The notes under the pieces were generated by a model. The model was not told where the DNA came from, ran no database searches, and was given only the letters and a program-made list of their open reading frames with translations. The position numbers were made by a program, and so were the translations under genes. A DNA stretch of 64,000 nt from Zygnema circumcarinatum (Eukaryota; Streptophyta; Zygnematophyceae; Zygnematales; Zygnemataceae): assembly GCA_037447605.1 (NCBI GenBank), contig CM074808.1:1467309-1531308 (forward strand), read 5' to 3'. Positions 37,454-47,946 of this stretch are shown here, one piece after another (the first letter of the stretch is position 1; each line of letters opens with the position of its first letter).

Positions 37454-37498
37454 CTCCCACATATTTGCAAGCGCAAAATCCAAAGGCTTCCAATAAAC
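37454..37498 (+). promoter_or_regulatory. U2 snRNA promoter: USE-like element and TATA-like box
   Basis: CTCCCACATAT at 37454-37464 resembles the plant snRNA upstream sequence element (RTCCCACATCG), about 60-70 bases before the RNA start. AATAAA at about 37493-37498 lies about 30 bases upstream, where the TATA element is expected. The gap between them (about 28) falls between the typical Pol II and Pol III spacings. Confidence 0.65.
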
Positions 37499-37522
37499 TG
37501 CAGTCGAAGTCTTCCAAGAGGT

Positions 37523-37730
37523 ATACCTTTCTCGGCCTTTTGGCTAAGATCAAGTGTAGTATCTGTTCTTATCAGTTTAATATCTGATACGTGGTCCATC
37601 GGACCACATGATATTAACCTAATTTTTCAGGGTGGAGGGTCCAAAGGCCAGCTTGCTGGTCGGATCCTTCAGCGTCGCCTCAGTATTGCACTACATCTGA
37701 GGTCGGTGCAGCCCTCCCCCAACGGGGACT
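37523..37730 (+). ncRNA. U2 spliceosomal snRNA
   Basis: The 5' part is canonical U2: ATACCTTTCTCGGCCTTTTG then GCTAAGATCAAGTGTAGTAT, including the branch-site recognition sequence GTGTAGTA, followed by TCTGTTCTTATCAGTTTAAT (stem II) and the TATCTGATA region. The Sm site is AATTTTT near 37620-37627. Stem-loop III/IV sequences (GGTCCAAAGGCC..., TTGCACTACATCTGAGG) follow. The 3' end is placed near 37730; AGTCAAT about 15 bases further may be the plant snRNA 3' box. The RNA pairs with the intron branch site in the nucleus. Confidence 0.96.
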
Positions 37731-37734
37731 ACCA

Positions 37735-38995
37735 ATGAAAATTGAAGTCAATACATCTTTTATTGCAAGGTTAATAAGACTATGTCAATATCCCAAGTGA
37801 AGATGTTCAAAAATTGTAATTAATAATTGGAGCTGTCCGATTGTAAGTGAATATGACTGTCTTAAAATTATTTCAGGACAGGAGTAAGGCTGGAACTGAA
37901 TAAATTTTGGTGTTTAATGTTGTACTTTCTTAGGCATCATACAGCTTCCGTGCCTAATCACCTTTGCAACACGATAAAACATAGACTCAAATAAGACACG
38001 TGCGAAAGTTACAAGGCGCTGTTACAAGCGAACAGATAAACAATTGAAAAAGTCGTACTGTAGCCATAATTTCACAAAACTGATTCGAACAGAAAATTTA
38101 GAGTTCAATTCATATATATTAATATACCTGAACGTTTCCGCAGAAGTGAAAAATGGCATTGAACTCACGATGGCGAGGCCATCAGATGATGCAGGGCTCG
38201 GTTGAACTATATACTGTGTCTTCTTCTGCCATGACTCATGGTCAGACCACAGAGCACAGTCACCCTTTGAATTGCATTGGCAACTACCAGAAAGTGCGAC
38301 AAGCAGAAACCCGAATTGCCCGATGTTGTAGTGAGGGTATGGGCCGTTCTGACATGTTATATACTTTCTTCTGTTGGAAGAAGCCACGAAATTGTGGAAA
38401 GATCGCAGCCAGATTGCATTCAGAAAGCGAATTATTACGTCAATGGAAAGTCTTGGCAGTTGGCACACCTTACAACTCCGATGAAAAATTTTGTAACTGG
38501 CTTGAGAAGAATTCGCAAGTGAGCGTTAATGTGATTGAATAGTATTTGGGCCCTTTGGGGATATTTACAGAAAATTCCAGCCACATGCTGTCAAACCCTT
38601 TCAGGTTTTCGAGTTATGAACCGCTCTTCATGATGCAAACAACTACGCTTTACAGGAGGCTACTCTGAAGAGCTGAGGGATCCCACGCAATGGACGAATC
38701 ACTGCTCCACACCCTTTACTTACACACTTCTTTTCCTTCGCAGCACATTGAGACCAAAATGTACCCTACTGTACAATGCCAAACTCAACACCACACTCAC
38801 ACCTAAAAAACGCGCACACAGCCAAAATCTCAGTACACTAGCCACTAGCATTACTGAGCCATACAGAAAAGGCGACCACGCATATACAGCAGAGGCCTCC
38901 GCGTTGGAGAACCCCATTATTCCTATCAAACAATCAATCAAATCAATATGTACACTGCATCTGAGATATACACACTGTACAGCAACCAGTTGTTT
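37735..38995. other. Spacer between U2 and alpha/beta hydrolase 3' end
   Basis: No gene supported. Two overlapping open frames (38153-38542 plus; 38022-38468 minus) have no recognisable motifs. The right part is presumably the 3' UTR of the minus-strand hydrolase. Confidence 0.45.
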
Positions 38996-41900
38996 TCAAG
39001 GACGGAGCCACTCCAAAATATGGGCAGCCGCCAGTTCAGGTCGGTCGTCGTGGGGGCAATGGCCCACATCCTTGAGAGGCACCACGCTCACATTGGCTCC
39101 CTCCAGCTCCATTTTTTTGAAGTAACGAGCCAACTGTCAAACCACCATACGCCAGATCAATATGAGGTACAGGCAATGACAACCATCACAACCGACTTTT
39201 CATGACTAATTTCATACTTTCCTGAAACATTTGGATACTCTGTGCACAGGAGACACTCAGTAAGCAGATCAACATCTGTGGAGCAAATGGCTGTGCTGGA
39301 TGGCAGCCAGGTTGGAGGACTACTGCCAAACAATTACTTGCCAGGCCAATTCAGAACATCGTATCTTATCACCTTCTTCAACGTGCACCAGTTCTGGATC
39401 AAAGGACTGCATTGTTGAGCCCATACTAGCATAGACACCCGATGACACACGTGATATTCAGTTGTAACGTTTACATTTGATTCACATGCCAACCTTCATG
39501 AATGTGAGGTGATACAAAGAATCCACCACTTGAACATACCCTTCCATTTACTGACGTCCAAGGATCACGATCGCCCCACAAAACCAGCATAGGCAAATCA
39601 ATTTTCTTCATCAACACCTCCGGCCTTGGTCCTGCAAGACCCACGGGAGCAAGTCAGATCCACTGATCCAAACAGAAAAGAGTGCATAGGCACTTCTGGA
39701 AATGCAAACCTAAGCTGCATGAAGAAGCAAGACAAAAGAACTTCTGCCCACCTGGCTCTCCTGTGAAAACCTTCACGAAAACGTCAACAGCGCCAGGATG
39801 ATTTGATGGCTCGTACAAAATGTCCACCTGCAAACACAGCCCTCATCCTTTGCTTATAAGTCAAACAACTAATTTACAAACTACACAGTCTACAATTGCT
39901 TAGTAGATTACAACTGCATTCATTACATTTGAAAAAAAATTATGGTGAAACGGAAGTAGGGAAAAAAATGGCCTTTCAACATAAGCTTAAACTAAAGCAT
40001 CTAATAAGGAATTTACCAGATGATCCGTAACAGCATTTCTGTCGCGGTACACTTGCTGCTGCAGAATTTTGCGTACATTGGCTTTGCTCCTGAACCTGCA
40101 GCCATGCCGACCCCTACTCTTAACCCTAGCTTGAAACGACACAAAAAAAAAACACACAATAATGACTCCACTGTCTTGATATGCACGCATGAAGGATAAC
40201 CTTAGCAATAGGGTAGAAACATACTTATCAAAAAGGAAGTTTGCAACACGGGGATCGCGAAGCAGATTTTCAATCACAATGAAGATCGGAGATAGGGCCG
40301 CTAGTAGTGCGCCCTCTTGTAGCAGGCCTTTACGATTCATGCCACCTGCCACGTTCAAGAGCACCAAACTACTGCAAGCCCAACCAGCAAATACATGAGA
40401 AAAAAATCAATTATAATGAAAGTGAGATCCACCCCCCTCCCACCCCGCAAACTTGCGTCAAGTGTCTAAAGCATGTTCAATATCTGTCAGATGCCAACTA
40501 AGAAGCTTTGTAGTCGCCACTGGCCTAGAGACACCCATAGAGGCTTCAAGAGAAAAAGACTCTAAGGGTTAATAAGTACAAATCCTTGACGAAATTAAAA
40601 ATAATAGGTTGCCTGAACTTTTGTCACACCAACAGGCTTGAATACGAAAGCAGCATACCTGAAGCACCCTGGCTCAGCTTTGGCAGCTGCATTCATAGCA
40701 GTTAACGAGCCAATTGAATTTCCAATAAGCACTGCAGGTTCCTCAGCAAACTCTTTGGCGAAATCTGCATGGCCAAGTCCAGTTTAGCTTAATAAGCCAC
40801 TGGCTTCCACAGGCTCGAGAACTTTGTAAGAAGACGTTCAGAAACCGTGATAACACCAAATGCAGTCGACCAAACAAATCCAGAGAAAGAATCGTTGCCA
40901 ATATGGCATCGGCGCCACCAAAAATCTCAGTTAATCGATGCAAACACAATGGCCTTTCTAAGATACTATAGAGAACAGAAACTTGAAGCTATCAATCTTT
41001 AAGAGTGTGATGTGGGAGAATATGGACGAAACTGTCATTGAAAAGCAAGTAACCTTCAATCTCCAACACTCGCTCAACCATCCTCAACCACTCCTCACCA
41101 AGAATTATGTCAGCCCAGAGATCCGGACCATACGGCGCATCCCGAGGCTTGTCCGAATCACCGAATCCAAGGAGGTCCACCGAATACACACGATGGTGGT
41201 CTGCTAAATGAGCAATCAAGTTCCGAAAATGACCTGCATTGCCTCCTGTGAATGGAAACATGAACAAAAAGATAGGAAGCTTAGGCTAAAAAATGTACAC
41301 TGAATTTGGGAAACGTAATGAACAGGACACTTTTAGTTCTCAACAATTTGAAGTAGCGAAGACCTTGCCTGCGTTGACCTAACAATGAGGCAAGATCTTG
41401 CCTTTCGACAAAATCGTGCAGAACAATGACAAGCCCACATTAAGCAAAATTATGTGCAGGATCAGATAGAAGTATCAGTGCAGAGACATCAAGCATGGAG
41501 ACAACATAAAGGTGTGAAACGAATCACGAGGAAGGCATCCGACCACCAAAGCACGGCAGCAGCGCAAGTTCCACTGAACAAAATGAATCGATTCAGAAGC
41601 TTTCCACAGGAGGCAGAAAGGTGGGCTTCTAGACAAATGCAGACAAGCCATGCAGGGATAGAATTTGAGCATAATGTTCGGGAAGCCCAGACCCAGCCTT
41701 TCATCGACAAGAATCATCTGGCCAGGCAGACAGCCCCCAAATTAATCTCTGTGCACATAGTCGCTCGCATTTCAACAGCCAGAAGGCCTCCAGCCAGCCG
41801 GCTTAATTGCGCACAGTGGAAAATCCAGCCTATTCGATATGAAATCAATAGAGATGTCTTACGGACACGTACCAAACCCGTGCACCAGGATGATAGGCTT

Positions 41901-44070
41901 CCCGCAGCCAGCAACCGCATAGCTAAGTTTGTGTCCTCTGTTACAAAACAGACAAACAAACGTAACCAATGAGTCCCAAAATCCACTTCTGCTGTTCTTC
42001 TCACACTCGAGGCTTGCAGTCGTCCGCACTAGTACTAGGTTTCATGCATCATAGCCCCTAAAAGTTCCGTAGTCAGAGAAAGTCGCTTGCACCATCTGCA
42101 TCTGTATCGGGCTCAAAGAGAACATCAGAGCATTTAGGACTCCCCAAGCACAGAAATAATATCCATTTCAAGAGTGCGATTATTAGCAGATCATGTCCGG
42201 GAAGCCCAGACCCAGCCTTTCATTGACAAGAATCATCTGGCCAGGCAGACAGCCCCCAAATTAATCTCTGTGCACATAGTCGCTCGCATTTCAACAGCAG
42301 TAAGGCCTCCAGCCAGCCGGCTTAATTGTGCACAGGCGGAACAACATTTCATCGGGACTCGGATTAAATTGTAATAGCACATTGCTCCATCAATCTGTCA
42401 GTTTTGCACGCTTCTTTACAACCTATTTCAAGCTACGGCGCCTAGACGAAGCAGATCTCAGAGTAGATGCAGGCTCCTATAATCCTCAACATCCATAGTC
42501 ACAAAATTCCAAAAAATTCAAAGCAACAAACTCGCAGAGATTCAAAAGCCGTATCTTCGCAAGATAGGATGCCTTTGGGACTGCAATCAGGTAAAAATCA
42601 TGGAGTTCCTTCTCTCGGTGCATACAAATCTATCAATATATAACCTTCCAAACGGGCACATCCGCATAACAGGGCGATGCATGAAATAGATCATGCACAA
42701 ATGTAAGTGATGACAGATGTATTACAAGGTAAAATATAAAAAGGTACTTGGTTACAAATAAAGAAGGGAAGCAATAATTACCAACCTCCACATCCAAGAG
42801 TGCGACTTGAAAGGAAGTGCCAAAAAGTCCTCTTCTGCTTTATGCACTCCGTTCACAATTTCTGTCAGCGAGACTCGCCATTCCACTTCAAGCTGAACTG
42901 TCACACTCCCACCTCGCAAGCCACCCTGCTTTGGGGAACCCACCCATACTCCTTGCACACCATCCAGCTCAAGAAGCCTTTCTTCTAATCTGCACCGAAA
43001 CATAACAAAAAGTAATAGAACATTAGGTTCACGGATGATACGGTCCACGACCATCAAATAAGGAAGGGTTCCAGTTAAAAACTGAAAGGTGTGGTAGTCG
43101 AGGGTGTCGGGGGAGGGTCACGAATAGCTCGAAGCAATCCATCAAGAACGACTGCTCAATTGTCAAAATTGTGGAATGATTCTTGATTCTTCGAGCATTT
43201 TGCTTAAGATTAACAAGCTTCAGATCCACCGCACATACCTGAGCAAGGCTTCGTCATCTAGAGTACCATGAATCCTGCAAATACCAACAGCACACATGTG
43301 AGCACAAAACCACCTTCCTAGTGCAAAGAGTATGCTAAGACCTCCACAGGTAATGACCAGTAAGAGTCCAACCACTTGAACTAATAACAAGACAAGCAAA
43401 ACCCAAGTAGCTATGCAAACACAAGAACATTTCCAAACGTCTGTCTGAATCACCTAAGAAACCTTCAGAAATAGAGCGAGCCAACTAGCTGATCAGTGCT
43501 AATTATAACAAAGACCACCTACTAACGCAGTGCAAACTACCTTTGCCGCGAGATTGAGAAAAGTAGACACAAAACAAAATGTAAGAACAATCGAAACGCT
43601 TCTAAGATTTCCAAACGAGTAACTGCGAAGTTCACACAGTTACTATTCCAAAAGAAGAGGATGCGCCATACATACGTTAAGGACACGGTACGCGTGTCGT
43701 CAATAGATCGGCGAAGATCTTCACTGGGCGCAGATACAGCCTCAATCATCTCAGCTATTTCCACCTCTGCCTCCTTACGCCTCTCATCTGCTGCACTGCG
43801 CTCCTTGACAGCTGCTGAGATTGCTGATCTTCCTCTCTTTAACGCAACTTTATTAACTCCAGGACATCCTACAGCTCCCTTACTCAGACCGCCAGTGGTA
43901 TTCAGATATTCAGACTTCCAAGACACCAGCAAGTCCCCTGACAATTTCAAATCCTGCCAGCAACCACGCCTAGGGCTGCAAAGCCGTTTAGACCCGGCGC
44001 AAGTTACTGCAGCAGTATGCACACAACCTGTGGCCGCTGATTCCAGCAAAAAGCTAGATGCAGTCGCCAT
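38996..44070 (-). CDS. Plastid alpha/beta-hydrolase (chlorophyll dephytylase/At4g36530-like)
   Basis: About twelve exons: 44070-43676, 43274-43239, 42989-42786, 41937-41873, 41245-41054, 40764-40659, 40371-40225, 40095-40017, 39827-39752, 39631-39540, about 39406-39373, 39133-38996; roughly 520 residues. The start MATASSFLLESAATG opens a Ser/Thr-rich plastid transit peptide. An N-terminal extra region (GVQGVWVGSPKQGGLRGGSV, EEDFLALPFKSHSW) precedes the hydrolase fold. Catalytic elements: oxyanion HGFGGNAGHFRN, YSVDLLGFGDSDKP, nucleophile GNSIGS, LLNVAGGMNRKG, acid in LVLWGDRDPW, and histidine in VGHCPHDDRPEL. This set resembles plant chloroplast hydrolases related to chlorophyll dephytylase, but the substrate is not established. 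The exon 11 to 12 join is out of phase as read (CTG|GTGCAC is an alternative donor) and needs a transcript. Confidence 0.88.
41674..41816 (+). repeat. Direct repeat copy A (hydrolase intron 4)
   Basis: A segment of about 143 bases starting ATGTTCGGGAAGCCCAGACC and ending CTTAATTGCGCACAG. It is nearly identical to 42192-42335, with about six substitutions and one indel. It lies between hydrolase exons 4 and 5. Confidence 0.93.
42192..42335 (+). repeat. Direct repeat copy B (hydrolase intron 3)
   Basis: A segment of about 144 bases starting ATGTCCGGGAAGCCCAGACC. It is the second copy of the segment at 41674-41816, in the same orientation, between exons 3 and 4. The two copies therefore flank exon 4. 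Confidence 0.93.
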
Positions 44071-46409
44071 GTACAAGTGCGCTACCCTACCCCGCTCGCC
44101 AGCAAAAACCTTCGTGTAGTCCCTGCAGCTGAGAACCCAAGCAGACGGCTTCACCGCAGCCGCCGCCGCCGCCTCCCCTCAACCCTCTCGCCCCACTCTG
44201 CGGCCCTGCAGGATCATACTGCAGCAAGCGAGCCAGCTAGCCAGTCAGCCAGCCTTGGGCAGAATATCTCGCCTTCCTCTCGTCCGAGGGCGCAGCGCGT
44301 GCGGCCACGTCGGCCTTTCGTCCCTCACTGCCACGCGGCGGCCGCCCATAGGCCAGCGGGCGCGCCTCGAAAGTGCCGCCCGCCCCGCGCTTTCGCCTTT
44401 CTTTCTTGCGCCTTCAGTGCCTGCGCCGCTTGTGCTTTGTTTGGCGCAGCCCTCCAGCCGACGTGCCCAAGCCCTGCCTGCCAAAGCAACGCGGGGCTCA
44501 GGGGGGGAAGGGCATTGGCGTTATGGGAGCCAATCCAGGTATGTCACGTGGCATCAGTTTTGACGTGGCACGCTATGAGTGGCGTGATCTTTACGGAACA
44601 CGCCAGCTGGTCCCACCCGTAGCGGTGCCCCACGCGGACCATGCCCACGCGGCTGCCCTCCCCCCCGCCGCGTGTGACATTGCTCGGCTGCAACGAGTGA
44701 AGTGTGCGTGTGTATGGAGAGGGAAGTGGCATTGATCTCACAAGTGTACATGGCCATGGCATGTGCATGGCCTTCATTTGTGCTTGTTTCTTTGCGAATA
44801 CTCCGAACGTTCGGCTCGCAACTACACGCCACGTACACGTACGTGGCGATGATCTGCGTGCGATTGGAGGTGCTCGACTGCGGTCGGTGTTGGAAATTTC
44901 GCAAAGTTTCGTAGACAGGGCTAAAAAGAACTATGAAAGTGAGCCGCGGCCATGAGAACTTGAGTATCTTATGTGTGTCAATGTCATACGTGGTCGTCAC
45001 CTGACTCACCTATCAATCAGCGCGTTGGATAGTACGGTATAAAAGGAAGAGGACGGCCGTCCGACTGGGGATCAACGGCGAAACGCGAAACGAGTCACAT
45101 GACAAACTGTGACCGCCGGATTCGCTTACTGAACGAGGAGAAAGCTGTGTAGTCGTCGCCTTCGTCAACCCGAAGGGGTGGTAAACTGACCTGCACGAGA
45201 AGTCAGTACTGTACCGTAAGAGAATGGCGGACTCCCCCGGTAGACGCCGCCTCATGTACATCTCGGAAGGTGAAATAGTCGTGAACGGTCTTGGAAAGCA
45301 ACCGGATGGCATATGAAACAGCCGATCGGTTTCCACAAACACTGAGCTCTGTGACTGCCTCGACATTTCATGTTCACGCTACCGGCAAACATGAAATGTC
45401 AAAACCTGCGCCGCATGCACTTTGCTGAATGCTGGATTATCATATCTGTCTGAATGTCCACTGCCTTGCATTCCAAATGCAGGGAAAGTGCCATCCAGAT
45501 TATGAGTTGTCCAATAAACACCATAGCAAAGAAACGGGTAAAGGGCCAAAATTTCCTAAGGAGACATGAGGACATGAGACTTAAGAACGAATCATCAAGT
45601 CCACATGTCCCTGCCGATTCTGCAGAGCTTGTTCCAGAGTCTTAATCACGGCACCCAACACACTGGCCAAAAACCAACAATACTCGTTGGCAACAATGAT
45701 GGCTTCCAGCATATAAAAGTTTCGCTGTAGATAGACATTCTCATGCAATTACATGGACAAGAAACAGTCGGCAATAGTTGCTCACTTGAAGCTTCCCTCA
45801 ACGATTCGTTTTTCAAAGTTGCTGCTCTCGACTTTGGAGTTACAGATTGTGTCAAGACTTTCGACTTCTGTAAAAAAATATTTTCTGAATGTAATGGGCC
45901 GCAAATTCATTGCAGTAATCAGAGAGGGTTTCAATATCCCTCGCAAAGTTTACAGGAAAATCCGAATTCATAGTCTCATTCCAACATTGGCCACTCGAGG
46001 TAGCTGGAACGTTCACAAACTTTCTCGTGTAAACTAAAGTGCAAATGCATGGATGTGGAGGACAGGGGTTTTGCTCGAGAAATATTTGAACCTCTTGGAG
46101 GACATGAGGCAGCAAGTAATCGCCAGATGAAACTGAAGTGTGCTATGAGTGGGGGATCAGATTTAAAAAAGTTTCACACATATTCGAAATCAGTAAGCAT
46201 TGTCCCGCGAAATCGATAGTAACAGCGAAATAAAGAATACTGCTTTCAAAACAAATTCAGTACAGCAACATGCTAAGCCGGAACCTCCCCCTATCGCTGG
46301 AAAGTGACAACAGATAACTGACATCAGCAGACTACGAGAATTTCGAACAATCTGATCTTAGAGCCATATTGCAACTTATCTGAATTTGAAAAATCGTTGT
46401 ACACCATTG
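44071..46409. other. Spacer between hydrolase 5' end and L4 3' end
   Basis: 2.3 kb without a supported gene. 44155-44520 is GC-rich, probably the hydrolase promoter/CpG-rich leader. A TATAAAAGGA word lies at about 45040 and a 13-bp-arm hairpin at 45362-45400. Minus-strand open frames around 45646-46115 have no recognised family; an unknown small gene cannot be excluded. Confidence 0.4.
45362..45400. repeat. Hairpin with perfect 13-bp arms
   Basis: GACATTTCATGTT and its exact reverse complement AACATGAAATGTC are separated by 13 bases. Confidence 0.9.
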
Positions 46410-47252
46410 TCAAACATTCTGATCGTCGCTGGGGGACTCCGAAACAATTTCTAATGGGGCCTCAAATTCGAACTCCTCGCCGAATTCTTCAGCCGGATAT
46501 TGCTCGCTCAGGTACTCCAACCCAGAACTGGTAAGCAGCACCTTATCAGCTCGAAGGATGTCGTATATATTCAATGTCCGAGGCGTCATCACCTTGAGTT
46601 TGCTAATGTTTCGCGCAGACAACTCCACAGACTTGCTAAGATCCGTTGTAAAGAAAAGCGCATAATCCTGCTTGTAATCCACTCCCCACCGCGCAAGCGC
46701 TGCTACGAAATCCTTCGTCTTTGGAACCTCGAACTTGTCGTTCAAATCGTCAACCACAACCATGTTGACGCTAGCACTCTGCAAAGCTGTGCTGATCGCT
46801 AGCTGGTTTTCCTTACGATTGATCTTGATGGACCAGTCCTTAGGTCTTGGCCCGAACACGACTCCTCCTCCAGGCTTTAACGGAGTAGTACTGGAACCCT
46901 GCCTTGCCCTTCCCGTGCCCTTTTGCTTGAACGGCTTTCTGCCGCCTCCCCTCACCTCAGCCCTTGTCAAGGTGCTTGCTGTTCCCCTCCTTCGGTTCTG
47001 CAGCTGAGTAACTACCGCCCTGTGCACCACAGACTTTGCCGTATCCGGACGCGCAGTCTTCAAGTCCAAGGTGGCCTCCCCTGCCTTCTCCCCTTCAAAT
47101 GTCAATATTGGAACATTCGCAGCCATGACAGTCCGCTGCTTCCCATCGTTCAACCGCCTCAGGCTCACGGCATCCTCTCCGAACAGCGATGACCTCGCTG
47201 CAGGCGCAGCAATTGCTGCGCGCAGCCCCTGGAAAGAGGCGAGAGCCGCCAT
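46410..47252 (-). CDS. RPL4: Plastid 50S ribosomal protein L4
   Basis: Intronless 280-residue frame from the ATG at 47252. Residues 1-45 are an Ala/Ser/Arg-rich transit peptide (MAALASFQGLRAAIAAPAAR). The mature part shows L4 signatures: VVHRAVVTQLQNRRRGTAST, RAEVRGGGRKPFKQKGTGRA (the extended loop lining the exit tunnel), then GGGVVFGPRPKDWSIKINRK, VVVDDL and LNIYDILRADKVLLTSSGLE. It is a structural component of the large plastid ribosomal subunit. A Glu/Asp-rich C-terminal tail of about 30 residues extends beyond bacterial L4, as in other plant plastid L4 proteins. A telo-box sits in its leader. Confidence 0.96.
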   Translation of the reverse strand: MAALASFQGLRAAIAAPAARSSLFGEDAVSLRRLNDGKQRTVMAANVPILTFEGEKAGEATLDLKTARPDTAKSVVHRAVVTQLQNRRRGTASTLTRAEVRGGGRKPFKQKGTGRARQGSSTTPLKPGGGVVFGPRPKDWSIKINRKENQLAISTALQSASVNMVVVDDLNDKFEVPKTKDFVAALARWGVDYKQDYALFFTTDLSKSVELSARNISKLKVMTPRTLNIYDILRADKVLLTSSGLEYLSEQYPAEEFGEEFEFEAPLEIVSESPSDDQNV

Positions 47253-47269
47253 GGCCCCGGCGTGGTCTC

Positions 47270-47278
47270 AAACCCTAA
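47270..47278 (+). promoter_or_regulatory. Telo-box in L4 leader
   Basis: AAACCCTAA ends 18 bases upstream of the L4 start codon (gene on the minus strand). It is the same element as at 33248 before the plastid rRNA dimethylase. Confidence 0.6.
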
Positions 47279-47880
47279 TTTCCCAAGGGCCCCCTCCGCT
47301 TCACCCCCTTTTCCGGGGTCCCTCCCACCCCGACCTCGTCCCCGCCGCAAGTCCCTCCCCGCAGAGGGCTATCCACATCCGACGGTCCAGCGCCCTCCTC
47401 TCTGCTGCTCCCAGCCGTCGGATCCACCGCACGGGGCTCAGGGCTTCACATGTTATACCGTGCGCGTAGTAACTGGACGTGTCAGCTACGACCATGGAAC
47501 GTGACATATATCCAGTTGAAAAAGTTCCGCGTTACAATATACAACGGAGGCGTTCCTTGTCACATGTGTGCGCGGGAACATTTCGCAAACTGTATCTTTC
47601 TTCTTCCTCTAAAAAAACTGGAAACTGGAACAAAGAAAGCGTTAAACCCTGATACCCATAAAACCGAACAGGTTGAGAAATTGAGAACGAGTTTACTTCA
47701 TATTTCTCAAGAAAAGCATTTTCCATTTTTTCGCATTTTGTTTTCATTTTTTTTTCATTTATAGTTGACAGGTTCTGGTCCTTTTGGTTAGCCAGTTCTA
47801 GTCAAAGTATGCTTAGTCAGACTAGGCCGTATCTGCTTACTACCTGATCTTGTTCCTAACCATACCGCCAACTGCCAAAA

Positions 47881-47902
47881 CGGTACGGTTCCATCCGTAC
47901 AC
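47881..47902 (+). promoter_or_regulatory. Paired GTAC elements upstream of GT37 gene
   Basis: CGGTACGG at 47881-47888 and CCGTACAC at 47895-47902, about 45-65 bases before the ATG. CCGTAC(A/G) is the published core bound by SBP-box factors; function here is inference. Confidence 0.35.
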
Positions 47903-47946
47903 CTGGGCAGGAAGGGGCGCCAGGGGGTTCTTCTGCTGCGGTAGCC

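Noticed and set aside
46500..47469. Plus-strand frames opposite plastid L4
   Set aside because: Shadows of the clearly identified L4 coding strand.
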